Below, piece after piece: positions 22,621-29,939 of a stretch of 44,817 bases of DNA. The first letter of the stretch is position 1, and the number at the start of each line of letters is the position of its first letter. The stretch lies in assembly GCA_036558305.1 (NCBI GenBank), contig DATBFX010000129.1, positions 1 to 44,817 on the forward strand. Reading direction: 5' to 3'. Both the position numbers and the translations under genes were made by a program. The notes under the pieces are model-generated. The model was not told where the DNA came from. It did not search any database and saw only the letters and a program-made list of their open reading frames with translations. The DNA comes from DATBFX01 sp036558305. GTDB lineage: Bacteria; Chloroflexota; Chloroflexia; Thermomicrobiales; UBA6265.

Positions 22621-24276
22621 ATGGACCATGTTCGGGGTACGTCGTCGGGCGGTTCAGGGGCGGGATGGCAGCTCACCCGGCGTCGGGTTCTCCAGTATGG
22701 GGCGGGGTTGGCCAGCCTCGTGACATTGGGCGTGTTGCCGCGCGAGGTGCTGGCGCAGGCGAGCGGGCCGGCGCAGTTGTTCAATCCGGGCGAGACGCCG
22801 CCGACGGCGGCGAGCGGCGAACTGCGCCACGCGCTGGTGATGGATCCGCAAAACCTCGATTCGATCGCGACCTACACGGTCGGCAACGCGCGGTGGGAAG
22901 GCGCGGTCTACAGCCCGCTGACCTGGCGCGATCCCAACCTGGTGCTCTACGACGGACTGGACGGCCGGCCGACACCGGACAAGGGGTTCGGGTTGGCCGC
23001 GAGTTGGGAGTACGCCGACGACAAGACGCTGAAGATGGCGCTCAAGACGGGGATCACCTTCCACGACGGCGAACCGTTCACGGCCGCCAGCGTGAAGGCG
23101 CACTTCGACCGGATGCTCAACCCGGACACGAAGTCGCCGCAGGCGTTCAACTACGCGACCATCGACTCGGTCGAGGTGGTCGACGACGCCAACGTGATCT
23201 TCCACTTCAACACGGTCGATCCGGTGATGCTCACGAAATTCGCCGGGTACGGCGCCTACATCACGCCCGCCCAGGGCAGCACGAAGGAGGGGTTCGGGAC
23301 GTCGACAACGACGGGGACCGGACCGTTCAAAGTGACGGAGTACGTCAAGGACGACCACCTGACGCTCGAAGCGTGGGACGGTTTCTGGGGCAGCCAGAAA
23401 CCGCTCGTCCAGAAACTCACCTACCGTGTGATCCCGGACGACAACACGCGATTGTCCGAACTCCTGGCGGGCTCGATCGACTTCTTGACCCTGAGCCCGA
23501 ATCAGCTCGCCGCGGTCCAGGGCAATTCCGACGTCGGGGTGGTCCAGGTCGGTTCGCCGACCGTGTGGGGGCTGCGCCTCGACGCGAAAAAGGCGCCGAC
23601 CGACAACAAGGAGGTGCGGTTGGCGATCGCCCACGCGATCGACCTGCCGACGATCATCGAGACGATCTGGAGCGGGTTGGGAACGCCGGTGCCGGTCTGG
23701 CAGAGTCCGTTCTCGTTCGGGTTCGACGATTCGCTCCAACCCTACAACTTCGATCCGGACCAGGCCAAGCAGCACGTCACCGCCTCGGGTCTCTCGACGC
23801 CGATCAAGATCAATTACGACATCCTCAGCGGCGACTCGCAGGCCAAGGAGTTCGCAGACGCGGTCAAGGGGATGCTGGACGACGTCGGGTTCGACACCAC
23901 GATCCGGATCCAGGAGGCGGCGACGTACTTCGACGACTACCGCTTCGGCAAACTCGGCAACATCGTCTGGTTCGGCTGGGGCGGGTGGACGCTCGACTAC
24001 GACAACACCTACTTCTCGATGCACAAGACCGGCGAGTCCTACAATCCGAGCTACTCGAACCCCCAGGTCGACGACCTGCTCGGGCAGGAGCGGGCGACGC
24101 TCGACCAGGCGAAGCGGCTCGACATCGCCAAGCAGATCAACAAGATCCTCTACGACGACGCGCCCGACGTCGCGCTCTTCCAGGGCATCGACATCTGGGC
24201 GATGAACAACCACGTCAAGAACTTCTTGATCCCGCCGGACCAGCGGCTGTGGTTGCCGGGGGTGTGGGTGGAGTAA
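22621..24276 (+). CDS. Tat-exported family-5 solute-binding protein of an ABC importer
   Basis: A 551-residue SBP_bac_5 (DppA/OppA-like) binding protein that captures a substrate outside the membrane and hands it to the two permeases encoded next. The N-terminus has a twin-arginine leader (TRRRVLQYGAGLASLVTLGV). The fold markers are PQNLDSIATYTVGNARWEG, LKTGITFHDGEPFTAASVKAH (the family signature near residue 145), and TGTGPFKVTEYVKDDHLTLE. The family binds peptides, nickel, opines, glycosides and other small solutes. Because the operon ends in phosphonoacetate hydrolase, a phosphonate is the best guess here. The ATG at 22621 is chosen over the GTG at 22567 because of its ribosome site and the promoter position. 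Confidence 0.88.
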   Translation: MDHVRGTSSGGSGAGWQLTRRRVLQYGAGLASLVTLGVLPREVLAQASGPAQLFNPGETPPTAASGELRHALVMDPQNLDSIATYTVGNARWEGAVYSPLTWRDPNLVLYDGLDGRPTPDKGFGLAASWEYADDKTLKMALKTGITFHDGEPFTAASVKAHFDRMLNPDTKSPQAFNYATIDSVEVVDDANVIFHFNTVDPVMLTKFAGYGAYITPAQGSTKEGFGTSTTTGTGPFKVTEYVKDDHLTLEAWDGFWGSQKPLVQKLTYRVIPDDNTRLSELLAGSIDFLTLSPNQLAAVQGNSDVGVVQVGSPTVWGLRLDAKKAPTDNKEVRLAIAHAIDLPTIIETIWSGLGTPVPVWQSPFSFGFDDSLQPYNFDPDQAKQHVTASGLSTPIKINYDILSGDSQAKEFADAVKGMLDDVGFDTTIRIQEAATYFDDYRFGKLGNIVWFGWGGWTLDYDNTYFSMHKTGESYNPSYSNPQVDDLLGQERATLDQAKRLDIAKQINKILYDDAPDVALFQGIDIWAMNNHVKNFLIPPDQRLWLPGVWVE

Positions 24277-24278
24277 TT

Positions 24279-24434
24279 GCCCCCTAACCCCCAACCCCCT
24301 TCCCTCCCGACGACCGGGGGGAAGGGGGAGACGAGGCGCGAGGGCGAGGCCACTCCCTGAGGCGATGCGCTGCGTGAGCACGAAAGCCCCTTCCCCCCGG
24401 TCGTCGGGGGGAAGGGGGTTGGGGGGTAGGGGGC
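24279..24434. repeat. C-rich inverted-repeat element filling the gap between two operon genes
   Basis: The left arm 24279-24327 (starts GCCCCCTAACCCCCAACCCC, ends CCGGGGGGAAGGGG) and the right arm 24387-24434 are reverse complements, with about one mismatch and one one-base indel over 48-49 bases. The 59-base centre begins with GGAGACGAGGCGCGAGGGCG. The element starts two bases after the stop of the binding-protein gene and ends two bases before the permease ATG. The permease's only plausible ribosome site (TAGGGGG) is therefore inside the repeat. I see no transposase; it is MITE- or REP-like. Confidence 0.85.
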
Positions 24435-24436
24435 CG

Positions 24437-25375
24437 ATGGGTAGGTACATCATCCGGCGTGTGCTCTATTCGTTGGTGGTCCTGTTCGGCGTCACGCTGC
24501 TCGTTTTCATTACGTTGCGGCTGAGCGGGGATCCGGTGCAGTTGCTGCTGCGGGGCGGCAATCCGTCGCAGGAGGACATCGAGCGGCTGCGCCATGCCTT
24601 GAAATTGGATCGGCCGCTGGCGCAGCAGTACGCCGATTTCCTGACCAGTGCGCTACAGGGGGATTTCGGGGAATCGTTGCGGTACCGGACGCCGGCGTTG
24701 AACGAGGTGCTGTCGCGGATGCCGGCGACGATCGAGTTGTCGGTGGCGGGGTACCTGTTCGCGCTGCTGGTGGCGATTCCGGCGGGGATTTTGGCGGCGG
24801 TGAAGCGGGGCGGGATGACGGACTTCGCGAGCCGGTTCGTCGGCTTGATCGGGGTGAGTTTTCCCAGTTTCTGGTTGGGATTGATCCTGATCCTGATCTT
24901 CAGCGTGCGGTTGAAGTGGCTGCCGGTGTCGGGTCGCGGCGAGGGGTTCGTTGGGAGCGCCAAGGCACTCATCTTGCCGGCGGTGACGCTGGGAACGGCC
25001 TACGCGGCGACGCTGATGCGACTGTTGCGTTCGAGCCTGCTCGAGGTGCTGAACCAGGACTTCATCCGGACGGCGCGGGCGAAGGGCCTACGGGACCGGA
25101 CGACGATCGTGCGGCACGCGTTGCGCAACGCGGCGATTCCGGTGATCACCGTGGCGGGATTGCAAATCGGGTTTTTGCTGAGCGGCTCGGTCATCGTCGA
25201 GGTGGTCTTTTCCTGGCCGGGGGTCGGCCGGTTGGTCGTCGATTCGATCGGGGCACGAGACTACCCGATCGTGCAGGCGGCGGTGGTGTTGCTGGCGTCG
25301 ACGTTGATCGTGATTAATCTGATCGTCGATATCGTCTATGCGTTGGTCGATCCGCGCATCCACTACTCGTCGTGA
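24437..25375 (+). CDS. ABC importer permease, DppB type
   Basis: A 312-residue inner-membrane permease with six predicted helices. The N-terminus MGRYIIRRVLYSLVVLFGV is typical for DppB/OppB, and ALKLDRPLAQQYADFL starts the large periplasmic loop. The EAA-type loop for ATPase contact is EVLNQDFIRTARAKGLRDRT, followed by HALRNAAIPVITV. The ATG at 24437 follows the repeat element directly; an earlier in-frame ATG at 24365 lies inside that element and would add repeat-derived residues, so I reject it. The gene for the second permease follows after 15 bases. No ATPase gene (DppD/DppF) lies in the operon or elsewhere in the window. Confidence 0.92.
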   Translation: MGRYIIRRVLYSLVVLFGVTLLVFITLRLSGDPVQLLLRGGNPSQEDIERLRHALKLDRPLAQQYADFLTSALQGDFGESLRYRTPALNEVLSRMPATIELSVAGYLFALLVAIPAGILAAVKRGGMTDFASRFVGLIGVSFPSFWLGLILILIFSVRLKWLPVSGRGEGFVGSAKALILPAVTLGTAYAATLMRLLRSSLLEVLNQDFIRTARAKGLRDRTTIVRHALRNAAIPVITVAGLQIGFLLSGSVIVEVVFSWPGVGRLVVDSIGARDYPIVQAAVVLLASTLIVINLIVDIVYALVDPRIHYSS

Positions 25376-25390
25376 TGGGGAGCGTGTGCC

Positions 25391-26299
25391 GTGGCCGGTG
25401 AGCTCGCCGCACAACTGGCGCAAGGGGAAGAGCGCCGGGTGGTCTCGTGGCGGTTCACCCGCTGGGGGCGGTTTCTGCGGGAACCGTCGGCGGTGTTCGG
25501 TTCGGCCATCCTGGCGGTACTGATCGTCGCGGCGCTGGCGGCGCCGGTGTTGGCGCCGCACGATCCGGGGAAGACGAACCTCAAGCTGCGGAACGTACCG
25601 CCGGCGTGGGAAGCGAAGGGGAGTACCGACTATCTGCTCGGGACCGATCCGGTGGGGCGCGATCTGCTGAGCCGGATCATCTACGGCGGGCGCGTCTCGC
25701 TGTTCGTCGGGATCGTGGTGACGGTGCTGGCGGCGGTGCTGGGCGTGTTGATCGGCCTGGTGGCGGGATACTACGGCGGGGCGATCGACGAGATCCTGAT
25801 GCGGATCGCCGATCTCTTCCTGGTCTTCCCGTTCATCCTACTGGCGGTGACGATCATCGCGGTGCTGGGCGCGGGGCTGAGGAATTTGATCATCACCCTG
25901 GTCATCACCGGCTGGGTGCAATACGCGCGGTTGGTGCGCGGCCAGGTGTTGACGCTGAAGGGCGTCCAGTACGTCGAGGCGGCGCGGGTGGCCGGAGCGG
26001 TGGACAGCAGGATCATCGGGCGGCACATCTTGCCGAATCTGCTGGCCTCGGTGGTGGTGTTGGGGACGTTGCAGATGGCGTTCGTGCTGCTGACGGAGGC
26101 GGCGTTGAGTTTCCTCGGGTTGGGCGTCAATCCGTCGACGCCGACCTGGGGGACGATGATCAACGACGGCCGGAACTACATCTACAACGCCTGGTGGGTG
26201 ATCACGTTTCCGGGGATCGCGATTTTGCTGACGGTGCTGGCGATCAACATGCTGGGGGATTGGCTGAGGGACGTGTTGGATCCGACGTTGAGGACGTAG
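25391..26299 (+). CDS. ABC importer permease, DppC type
   Basis: A 302-residue permease paired with the preceding DppB-type gene. Features are a cytoplasmic N-tail, a first helix (AVFGSAILAVLIVAALAAPV), the DppC loop YLLGTDPVGRDLLSRIIYGG, the ATPase-coupling motif GVQYVEAARVAGAVDSRII with HILPNLL, and the closing LNMLGDWLRDVLDP-like end (here INMLGDWLRD). The GTG start has GGGGAG ten bases upstream. The next gene begins beyond a second inverted-repeat element. Confidence 0.92.
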   Translation: MAGELAAQLAQGEERRVVSWRFTRWGRFLREPSAVFGSAILAVLIVAALAAPVLAPHDPGKTNLKLRNVPPAWEAKGSTDYLLGTDPVGRDLLSRIIYGGRVSLFVGIVVTVLAAVLGVLIGLVAGYYGGAIDEILMRIADLFLVFPFILLAVTIIAVLGAGLRNLIITLVITGWVQYARLVRGQVLTLKGVQYVEAARVAGAVDSRIIGRHILPNLLASVVVLGTLQMAFVLLTEAALSFLGLGVNPSTPTWGTMINDGRNYIYNAWWVITFPGIAILLTVLAINMLGDWLRDVLDPTLRT

Positions 26300-26434
26300 G
26301 TTCGGTTCGGCCCCCCCTTCCCCCCAATCCTGGGGGGAGACGAGAGGGGGCGCTGCCTTCAGGGCCGTCCTGAAGGGAACGACCCATTCACCCCCCAGGA
26401 TTGGGGGGAAGGGGGGGCCGAAAAGGGGCCGAAC
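26300..26434. repeat. Second C-rich inverted-repeat element in the same operon
   Basis: A perfect 32-bp inverted repeat, 26306-26337 (TTCGGCCCCCCCTTCCCCCC then AATCCTGGGGGG) and 26391-26422. Both sides extend outwards to GTTCGG/CCGAAC (26300-26305 and 26429-26434) with a short insertion. The centre again begins GGAGACGAG and contains an inner stem CCTTCAGG/CCTGAAGG (26356-26376). It begins immediately after the stop of the DppC gene and ends four bases before the hydrolase ATG at 26439. It is related in design to the element at 24279-24434 but has different arm sequence. Confidence 0.85.
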
Positions 26435-26438
26435 AACG

Positions 26439-27665
26439 ATGACGGACACCATCGCGATCAATGCCCGCGAGTATCGTCTGCCGGCGCGGCCGACCGTCGT
26501 GATCACGATGGACGGGACGGATCCGCGCTACCTCGACGATGCGTTGGCGCGGGGGTTGATGCCGCGGTTGAGCGACATGCTCGGCAACGGAGGCAGCTAT
26601 CGCCTGGGACGGGCGCAGATGCCAACGCTGACCAACGTCAACAACCTATCGATCGTGACGGGGGGGCCACCGGTGGTGCACGGGGTGCCGGGGAATCACT
26701 ACCTGGCGCCGGATGGGCGGGAGGTGCAACTGAGCGATCCGTCGTTCTTGCGGGCGCCGTCGATTCATGCAGAGCTGCGGCGGGCGGGGTGCCGGGTGCT
26801 TTGCGTGACGGCCAAGGACAAGTTGCGGCGGATGCTTGTGCACGGGGAGGTGCCGGGGACCAGTGCGGAGATGGCGCACGAGTATCCGATTCCGGCGTAC
26901 GGGATCGACGACGTGGTGGCACTGGTTGGGCGGAAGAATCCGGGGCCGTACGATTGGGACATGAGTGCGTACTGCCTGGAGATCGGCCTTGCTGTTTCGA
27001 AGAAGGTCGGACCGCTCGATCTGATGTATCTCTCGACGACGGACTTCGTGCAGCACGCGGAGGCGCCGGGCGGGGAGATGGCGGACCGATTCTACCGGCG
27101 GTTCGACGAGTTGCTCGGGGAATTGCTCGATCTCGGGTACGTGGTCGGGATGGTTGCCGACCATGGGATGAATGCGAAGCACAATCCGGATGGGACGCCG
27201 CGGGTGCATTACCTGGAGGACGTGCTCGAGGCGGCAGGCGTTCGCGACAACCGCGTCGTGCTGCCAATCACCGATCCCTACGTGGTCCACCACGGGGCGC
27301 TCGGGTCGTTTGCCTGGGTCCACTGCCGGGAGGAGGACCGGCGGCGAGCGTGGGAGGCGCTGGTGGCGCTCGATGGGGTGGAGGAAGTGTTCGGGCGGGA
27401 GGAGGCGGCGGTGATCTACCAGCATCCGCCGGACCGAATCGGCGATTTCTCGGTGGCGTCCGATGCGCGGACGGCACTCGGGAAGTCGGCGGCGAAGCAC
27501 GACCTGTCGGTGTTGCACGGTCCGCTGCGGTCGCACGGCGGGCGACACGAGCAGATCGTCCCGATCATCGTCAGCCACCCGTTGACGCCGGTCTACGCGC
27601 GGCGGCACGAGATCGGGACGATGAACAGCGACATCCACGAGTTGGTGCTGAACGGGGTGGCGTGA
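26439..27665 (+). CDS. phnA: Phosphonoacetate hydrolase
   Basis: A 408-residue alkaline-phosphatase-superfamily enzyme that hydrolyses phosphonoacetate to acetate and phosphate using two zinc ions. The full active site is visible: Asp25 in TMDGTDP, the nucleophile Thr65 in TLTNVNNLSIVTG, Asp202 and His206 in STTDFVQHAEAPG, Asp241-His242 in VADHGMN, and His366 in LRSHGG. TAKDKLRR near 124 and ITDPYVVHHGALGS near 277 are strongly diagnostic of the family. The ATG has AAGGGG ten bases upstream, partly within the repeat element. As last gene of the transporter operon it gives the best clue to what is imported. The gene symbol follows Pseudomonas fluorescens and Sinorhizobium usage and is not the E. 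coli phnA. Confidence 0.9.
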   Translation: MTDTIAINAREYRLPARPTVVITMDGTDPRYLDDALARGLMPRLSDMLGNGGSYRLGRAQMPTLTNVNNLSIVTGGPPVVHGVPGNHYLAPDGREVQLSDPSFLRAPSIHAELRRAGCRVLCVTAKDKLRRMLVHGEVPGTSAEMAHEYPIPAYGIDDVVALVGRKNPGPYDWDMSAYCLEIGLAVSKKVGPLDLMYLSTTDFVQHAEAPGGEMADRFYRRFDELLGELLDLGYVVGMVADHGMNAKHNPDGTPRVHYLEDVLEAAGVRDNRVVLPITDPYVVHHGALGSFAWVHCREEDRRRAWEALVALDGVEEVFGREEAAVIYQHPPDRIGDFSVASDARTALGKSAAKHDLSVLHGPLRSHGGRHEQIVPIIVSHPLTPVYARRHEIGTMNSDIHELVLNGVA

Positions 27666-27693
27666 GGCGTCAGGCGTCAGGCCGCAGGCGTCA
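27666..27693. repeat. Four tandem 7-bp repeats (GGCGTCA)
   Basis: Units GGCGTCA, GGCGTCA, GGCCGCA and GGCGTCA run head to tail from the base after the hydrolase stop codon. They share the GGCG..A form with the arrays at 20205-20280, but here there is no opposed arm. Confidence 0.75.
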
Positions 27694-27837
27694 ATGGATC
27701 CGAGGACCGACATTGGGACGGTGTTCGCCGAGGCGGACGCGGTCGACTTCGAACGGCGGATGCGTGAGGCGGTGGCCGTGGAGGCGGCGTTGCTCTTCGG
27801 GGAGAGCGAAACGGTGGGCAGATCGGGCCTTGCGTGA
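27694..27837 (+). CDS. Possible 47-residue protein
   Basis: ATG 27694, directly after a heptamer array, opens a 47-codon frame (M-D-P-R-T-D-I-G-T-V-F-A, then an acidic amphipathic helix around ERRMREAVAVEAALLFGE) that ends at TGA 27837. Third positions are mostly G or C, as in real genes here, but no ribosome site is visible other than the GGCG repeats. It may be the start of a gene whose remainder has decayed, since the next 580 bases hold nothing convincing. Confidence 0.3.
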   Translation: MDPRTDIGTVFAEADAVDFERRMREAVAVEAALLFGESETVGRSGLA

Positions 27838-28336
27838 CGGAACACGTGAAGCCGGAGATCGACGATCGTCTCGGGCGAGACGATCGGACCATCGCGCCTC
27901 GGTCAGAAGGGTTGGACGTCTGCGGCCCGGCGTCCGTGATGCGTACGAGCAGGCACGGCGGCCATCCGGACCAACTTGGTCCCGCGATGGGCGTTCGCGC
28001 AGGCGTCGCGCGGCGACAAGCGAAGTCATTGGTCCGAATGGCACCCGACCTGCCCCGACGCGCCCTCCACGCTGGCCCGTCTTCTCGGCAAGCGGCTCTC
28101 TGCGCCGATCATCCGGGTCAAGGGCTTGGACGGGGCAATCGCGCGTCAGGTGGACAGTTCGCTCGGCCGGCGACCCTCGATAGTGTCATTGATGACTGGA
28201 ACAGTGACACTTGGCGACATTATCATGGCCATTTCGACAGCAAGCGAATTGCGGCGCGAGCCGCACCACTCTGCCGTCGGCGTCGGGGCGGGTCCCAGTG
28301 CCCGCCCCGACATGCGTTCGCCGCGGAAGTCACCAC
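27838..28336. other. Gene-poor stretch after the phosphonate operon
   Basis: About 500 bases in which open frames exist on both strands but none shows a recognisable domain, ribosome site or consistent codon pattern. It probably holds degraded coding DNA. No repeats or RNA folds are evident apart from the terminator that follows. Confidence 0.45.
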
Positions 28337-28365
28337 AAAAGGAGCCGGGGATCACCTCCGGCTCC
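28337..28365 (-). terminator. Rho-independent terminator of the luciferase-like gene
   Basis: On the minus strand an 8-bp stem (GGAGCCGG/CCGGCTCC, 28365-28358 with 28348-28341) and a 9-base loop are followed directly by TTTT (28340-28337). It lies 60 bases downstream of the oxidoreductase stop at 28425. Confidence 0.7.
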
Positions 28366-28424
28366 GCGTGTTCGTCAATCGAGGTTGTTATTTCGACGTC
28401 GGCGGCTCGCGGGTCTTTGATCGA

Positions 28425-29201
28425 TCAGCTCGCCTTCCGGTCACGCCACGCGAGCAACTTGTGGAGCGGTGCAAGGTCGTAGTCCGGCCCCATCGCGTCG
28501 CAGATGAAATGGGTGATCCCCGCCTCCAGGTACTCGTCGAGTTTGTCGAGTTGGGGGCCGGAGATCTGGGCGGAGCGCTCGATCTCGTTCGGGTCGCGGC
28601 CGACTTTGGCGCACCACTCGTCGAGGACGCGGTTCTTGTGGCCGAGGACGTCCGGTTCGCCCTGGCCGTTCCAGATGGTGGCGTACTGGGCGACGATGCG
28701 GAGGGTCACCTTTTCGCCACCGCCGCCGATCAGGATCGGGAGGGGTTGGCGGACCGGGGGAGGGTTGAGCTTCGCCAGCCGAGCCACGATCACGGGCATG
28801 TCGCGGTCGAGATCCCGGAGACGCGAGGCGGCGGTGCCGAATTCGTAGCCGTACTCCTCGTAGTCGCGTTGATTCCAACCGCTGCCGATGCCGAGGATGA
28901 AGCGGCCGCCGGAGATGTGGTCGAGCGTCCGCGACATGTCGGCAAGCAGGTTGGAGTTGCGGTAACCGACGGCGGCGACGAGGCAACCGATCTCCACGCG
29001 CTGCGTCACCTCGGCCATCGCCCCCAGCGCCGTCCAGTTGTCGAGATGGGCCCCGTTCGGATCGCCGGAGAGCGGGAAGAAGTGGTCCCAGTTGAACAGG
29101 GTGTCGGCGCCGCTGGCATCGACGGCTTGCCAGGCTTTGCGGATTTGCTGGTAGGTCGCGTGCTGTTGGGTAATCTGGATCCCGACGCGAATGGCGGTCA
29201 T
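28425..29201 (-). CDS. Luciferase-like (LLM) oxidoreductase, probably F420- or flavin-dependent
   Basis: A 258-residue LLM-family TIM barrel. The N-terminus IRVGIQITQQHATYQQIRKA, then GADTLFNWDHFFPLSGDP, VEIGCLVAAVGYRNSNLLADM and ISGGRFILGIGSGWNQRDYEEYG are the family blocks that surround the cofactor. LPILIGGGGEKVTLRIVAQYA follows. The length and the NWDHFFPLSGDP block fit the F420-dependent subgroup of actinobacteria and Thermomicrobia. The substrate is unknown. GGAG lies eight bases before the ATG. It is a single gene between a terminator and a hairpin-forming repeat. Confidence 0.87.
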   Translation of the reverse strand: MTAIRVGIQITQQHATYQQIRKAWQAVDASGADTLFNWDHFFPLSGDPNGAHLDNWTALGAMAEVTQRVEIGCLVAAVGYRNSNLLADMSRTLDHISGGRFILGIGSGWNQRDYEEYGYEFGTAASRLRDLDRDMPVIVARLAKLNPPPVRQPLPILIGGGGEKVTLRIVAQYATIWNGQGEPDVLGHKNRVLDEWCAKVGRDPNEIERSAQISGPQLDKLDEYLEAGITHFICDAMGPDYDLAPLHKLLAWRDRKAS

Positions 29202-29217
29202 CCGTTGCTCCTTTTGA

Positions 29218-29311
29218 GCCGGTAGCCGGTAGTGAGGACTGAGGATTGAGTCTGCTGTTCCGTCTGTCCGGCTGTCCGTCTCTCCTACCGGCTACCGGCT
29301 ACCGGCTAACG
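29218..29311. repeat. Opposed 7-bp repeat arrays (GCCGGTA, with GGACTGA units inside)
   Basis: The left side has GCCGGTA twice (29218-29231), then GTGA, GGACTGA (29236-29242) and GGATTGA (29243-29249). The right side has TACCGGC three times (29286-29306) followed by TAACGAC, which on the other strand is GTCGTTA plus three GCCGGTA units. The outer arms can pair into a stem of at least 15 bp. It fills the gap between two same-strand genes. Confidence 0.8.
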
Positions 29312-29313
29312 AC

Positions 29314-29799
29314 CTAAATATCTTCGAGTTTGACCCGCAACATCGCCTCGGCCTCGGGGGAGAGCGACGACTCGATCAGGACGCCACCGTACGGTCGGAT
29401 GGCGGCGATCACCGGTTCCGGTTTGGCCTTGGCGACGAGGAGGAAGAGGGCGGCACCGCCGGGTGCGAGGGCGGCGCTCGTTTTCTCGACGAAGTCGTCG
29501 TCCAGTCCGTAGTCGCGGATCGCCCCTTCGATCGCTCCGGCCGCGGCGCCGAGCGCGAGTCCGGCGATCGGCACCAGGAAGGTGGTGCCGATGATGCCGC
29601 CCCAGATGAGGCCGTGGGTCGTCCCCCGCTTGAGCGCGTTGATCCCCTGGTCGACGTCGATCGATCCGTCCGCTTTTCGCTCGGCGATGACCGCGTCCTC
29701 GAGTCGGATCTCGCCCCGCTTCTGCAATTTGGCCAGCGTCTCCATGACGTCGACGGCCGTGCTCCGATCACGGTACGCGATCGCCACCACCGTGCTCAC
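29314..29799 (-). CDS. DUF1269 family protein
   Basis: A 161-residue member of DUF1269, small proteins with a glycine-rich membrane-like centre. Typical blocks are VVAIAYRDRSTAVDVMETLAKLQKRGEI at the start, EDAVIAERKADGSIDV, the hydrophobic GGIIGTTFLVPIAGLALGAAAGAIEG, and a ferredoxin-like second half (ALAPGGAALFLLVAKA). The function of the family is not known; members are often linked to stress and membranes. The GTG start has GGGGAGA upstream. It is divergent from the DedA-family gene. Confidence 0.85.
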   Translation of the reverse strand: MSTVVAIAYRDRSTAVDVMETLAKLQKRGEIRLEDAVIAERKADGSIDVDQGINALKRGTTHGLIWGGIIGTTFLVPIAGLALGAAAGAIEGAIRDYGLDDDFVEKTSAALAPGGAALFLLVAKAKPEPVIAAIRPYGGVLIESSLSPEAEAMLRVKLEDI

Positions 29800-29939
29800 A
29801 AGGTCTCCCCTCTGCCGCGTCGCGGTCGTCGGCCCCCCGGCTTTGGGGGCACCGACCGGCGTTGTCGATCCGGATGTATAGCAGACGCGCGGCGGTGACG
29901 GCGGGCAGTCGCGCCGCGAGCGAAGTAGACTGATCGACC

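Noticed and set aside
24300..24440. The long inverted repeat as a simple transcription terminator
   Set aside because: It lies inside an operon, has no T tract, and has a 59-base centre. It may attenuate, but a mobile or REP-like repeat explains the structure better.
27838..28482. A 168-codon plus frame from 27976
   Set aside because: No ribosome site, no domain, and it runs across the terminator and the end of the minus-strand oxidoreductase.
20205..29311. Heptamer arrays as CRISPR
   Set aside because: The units are seven bases with no spacers, and no cas gene is nearby.
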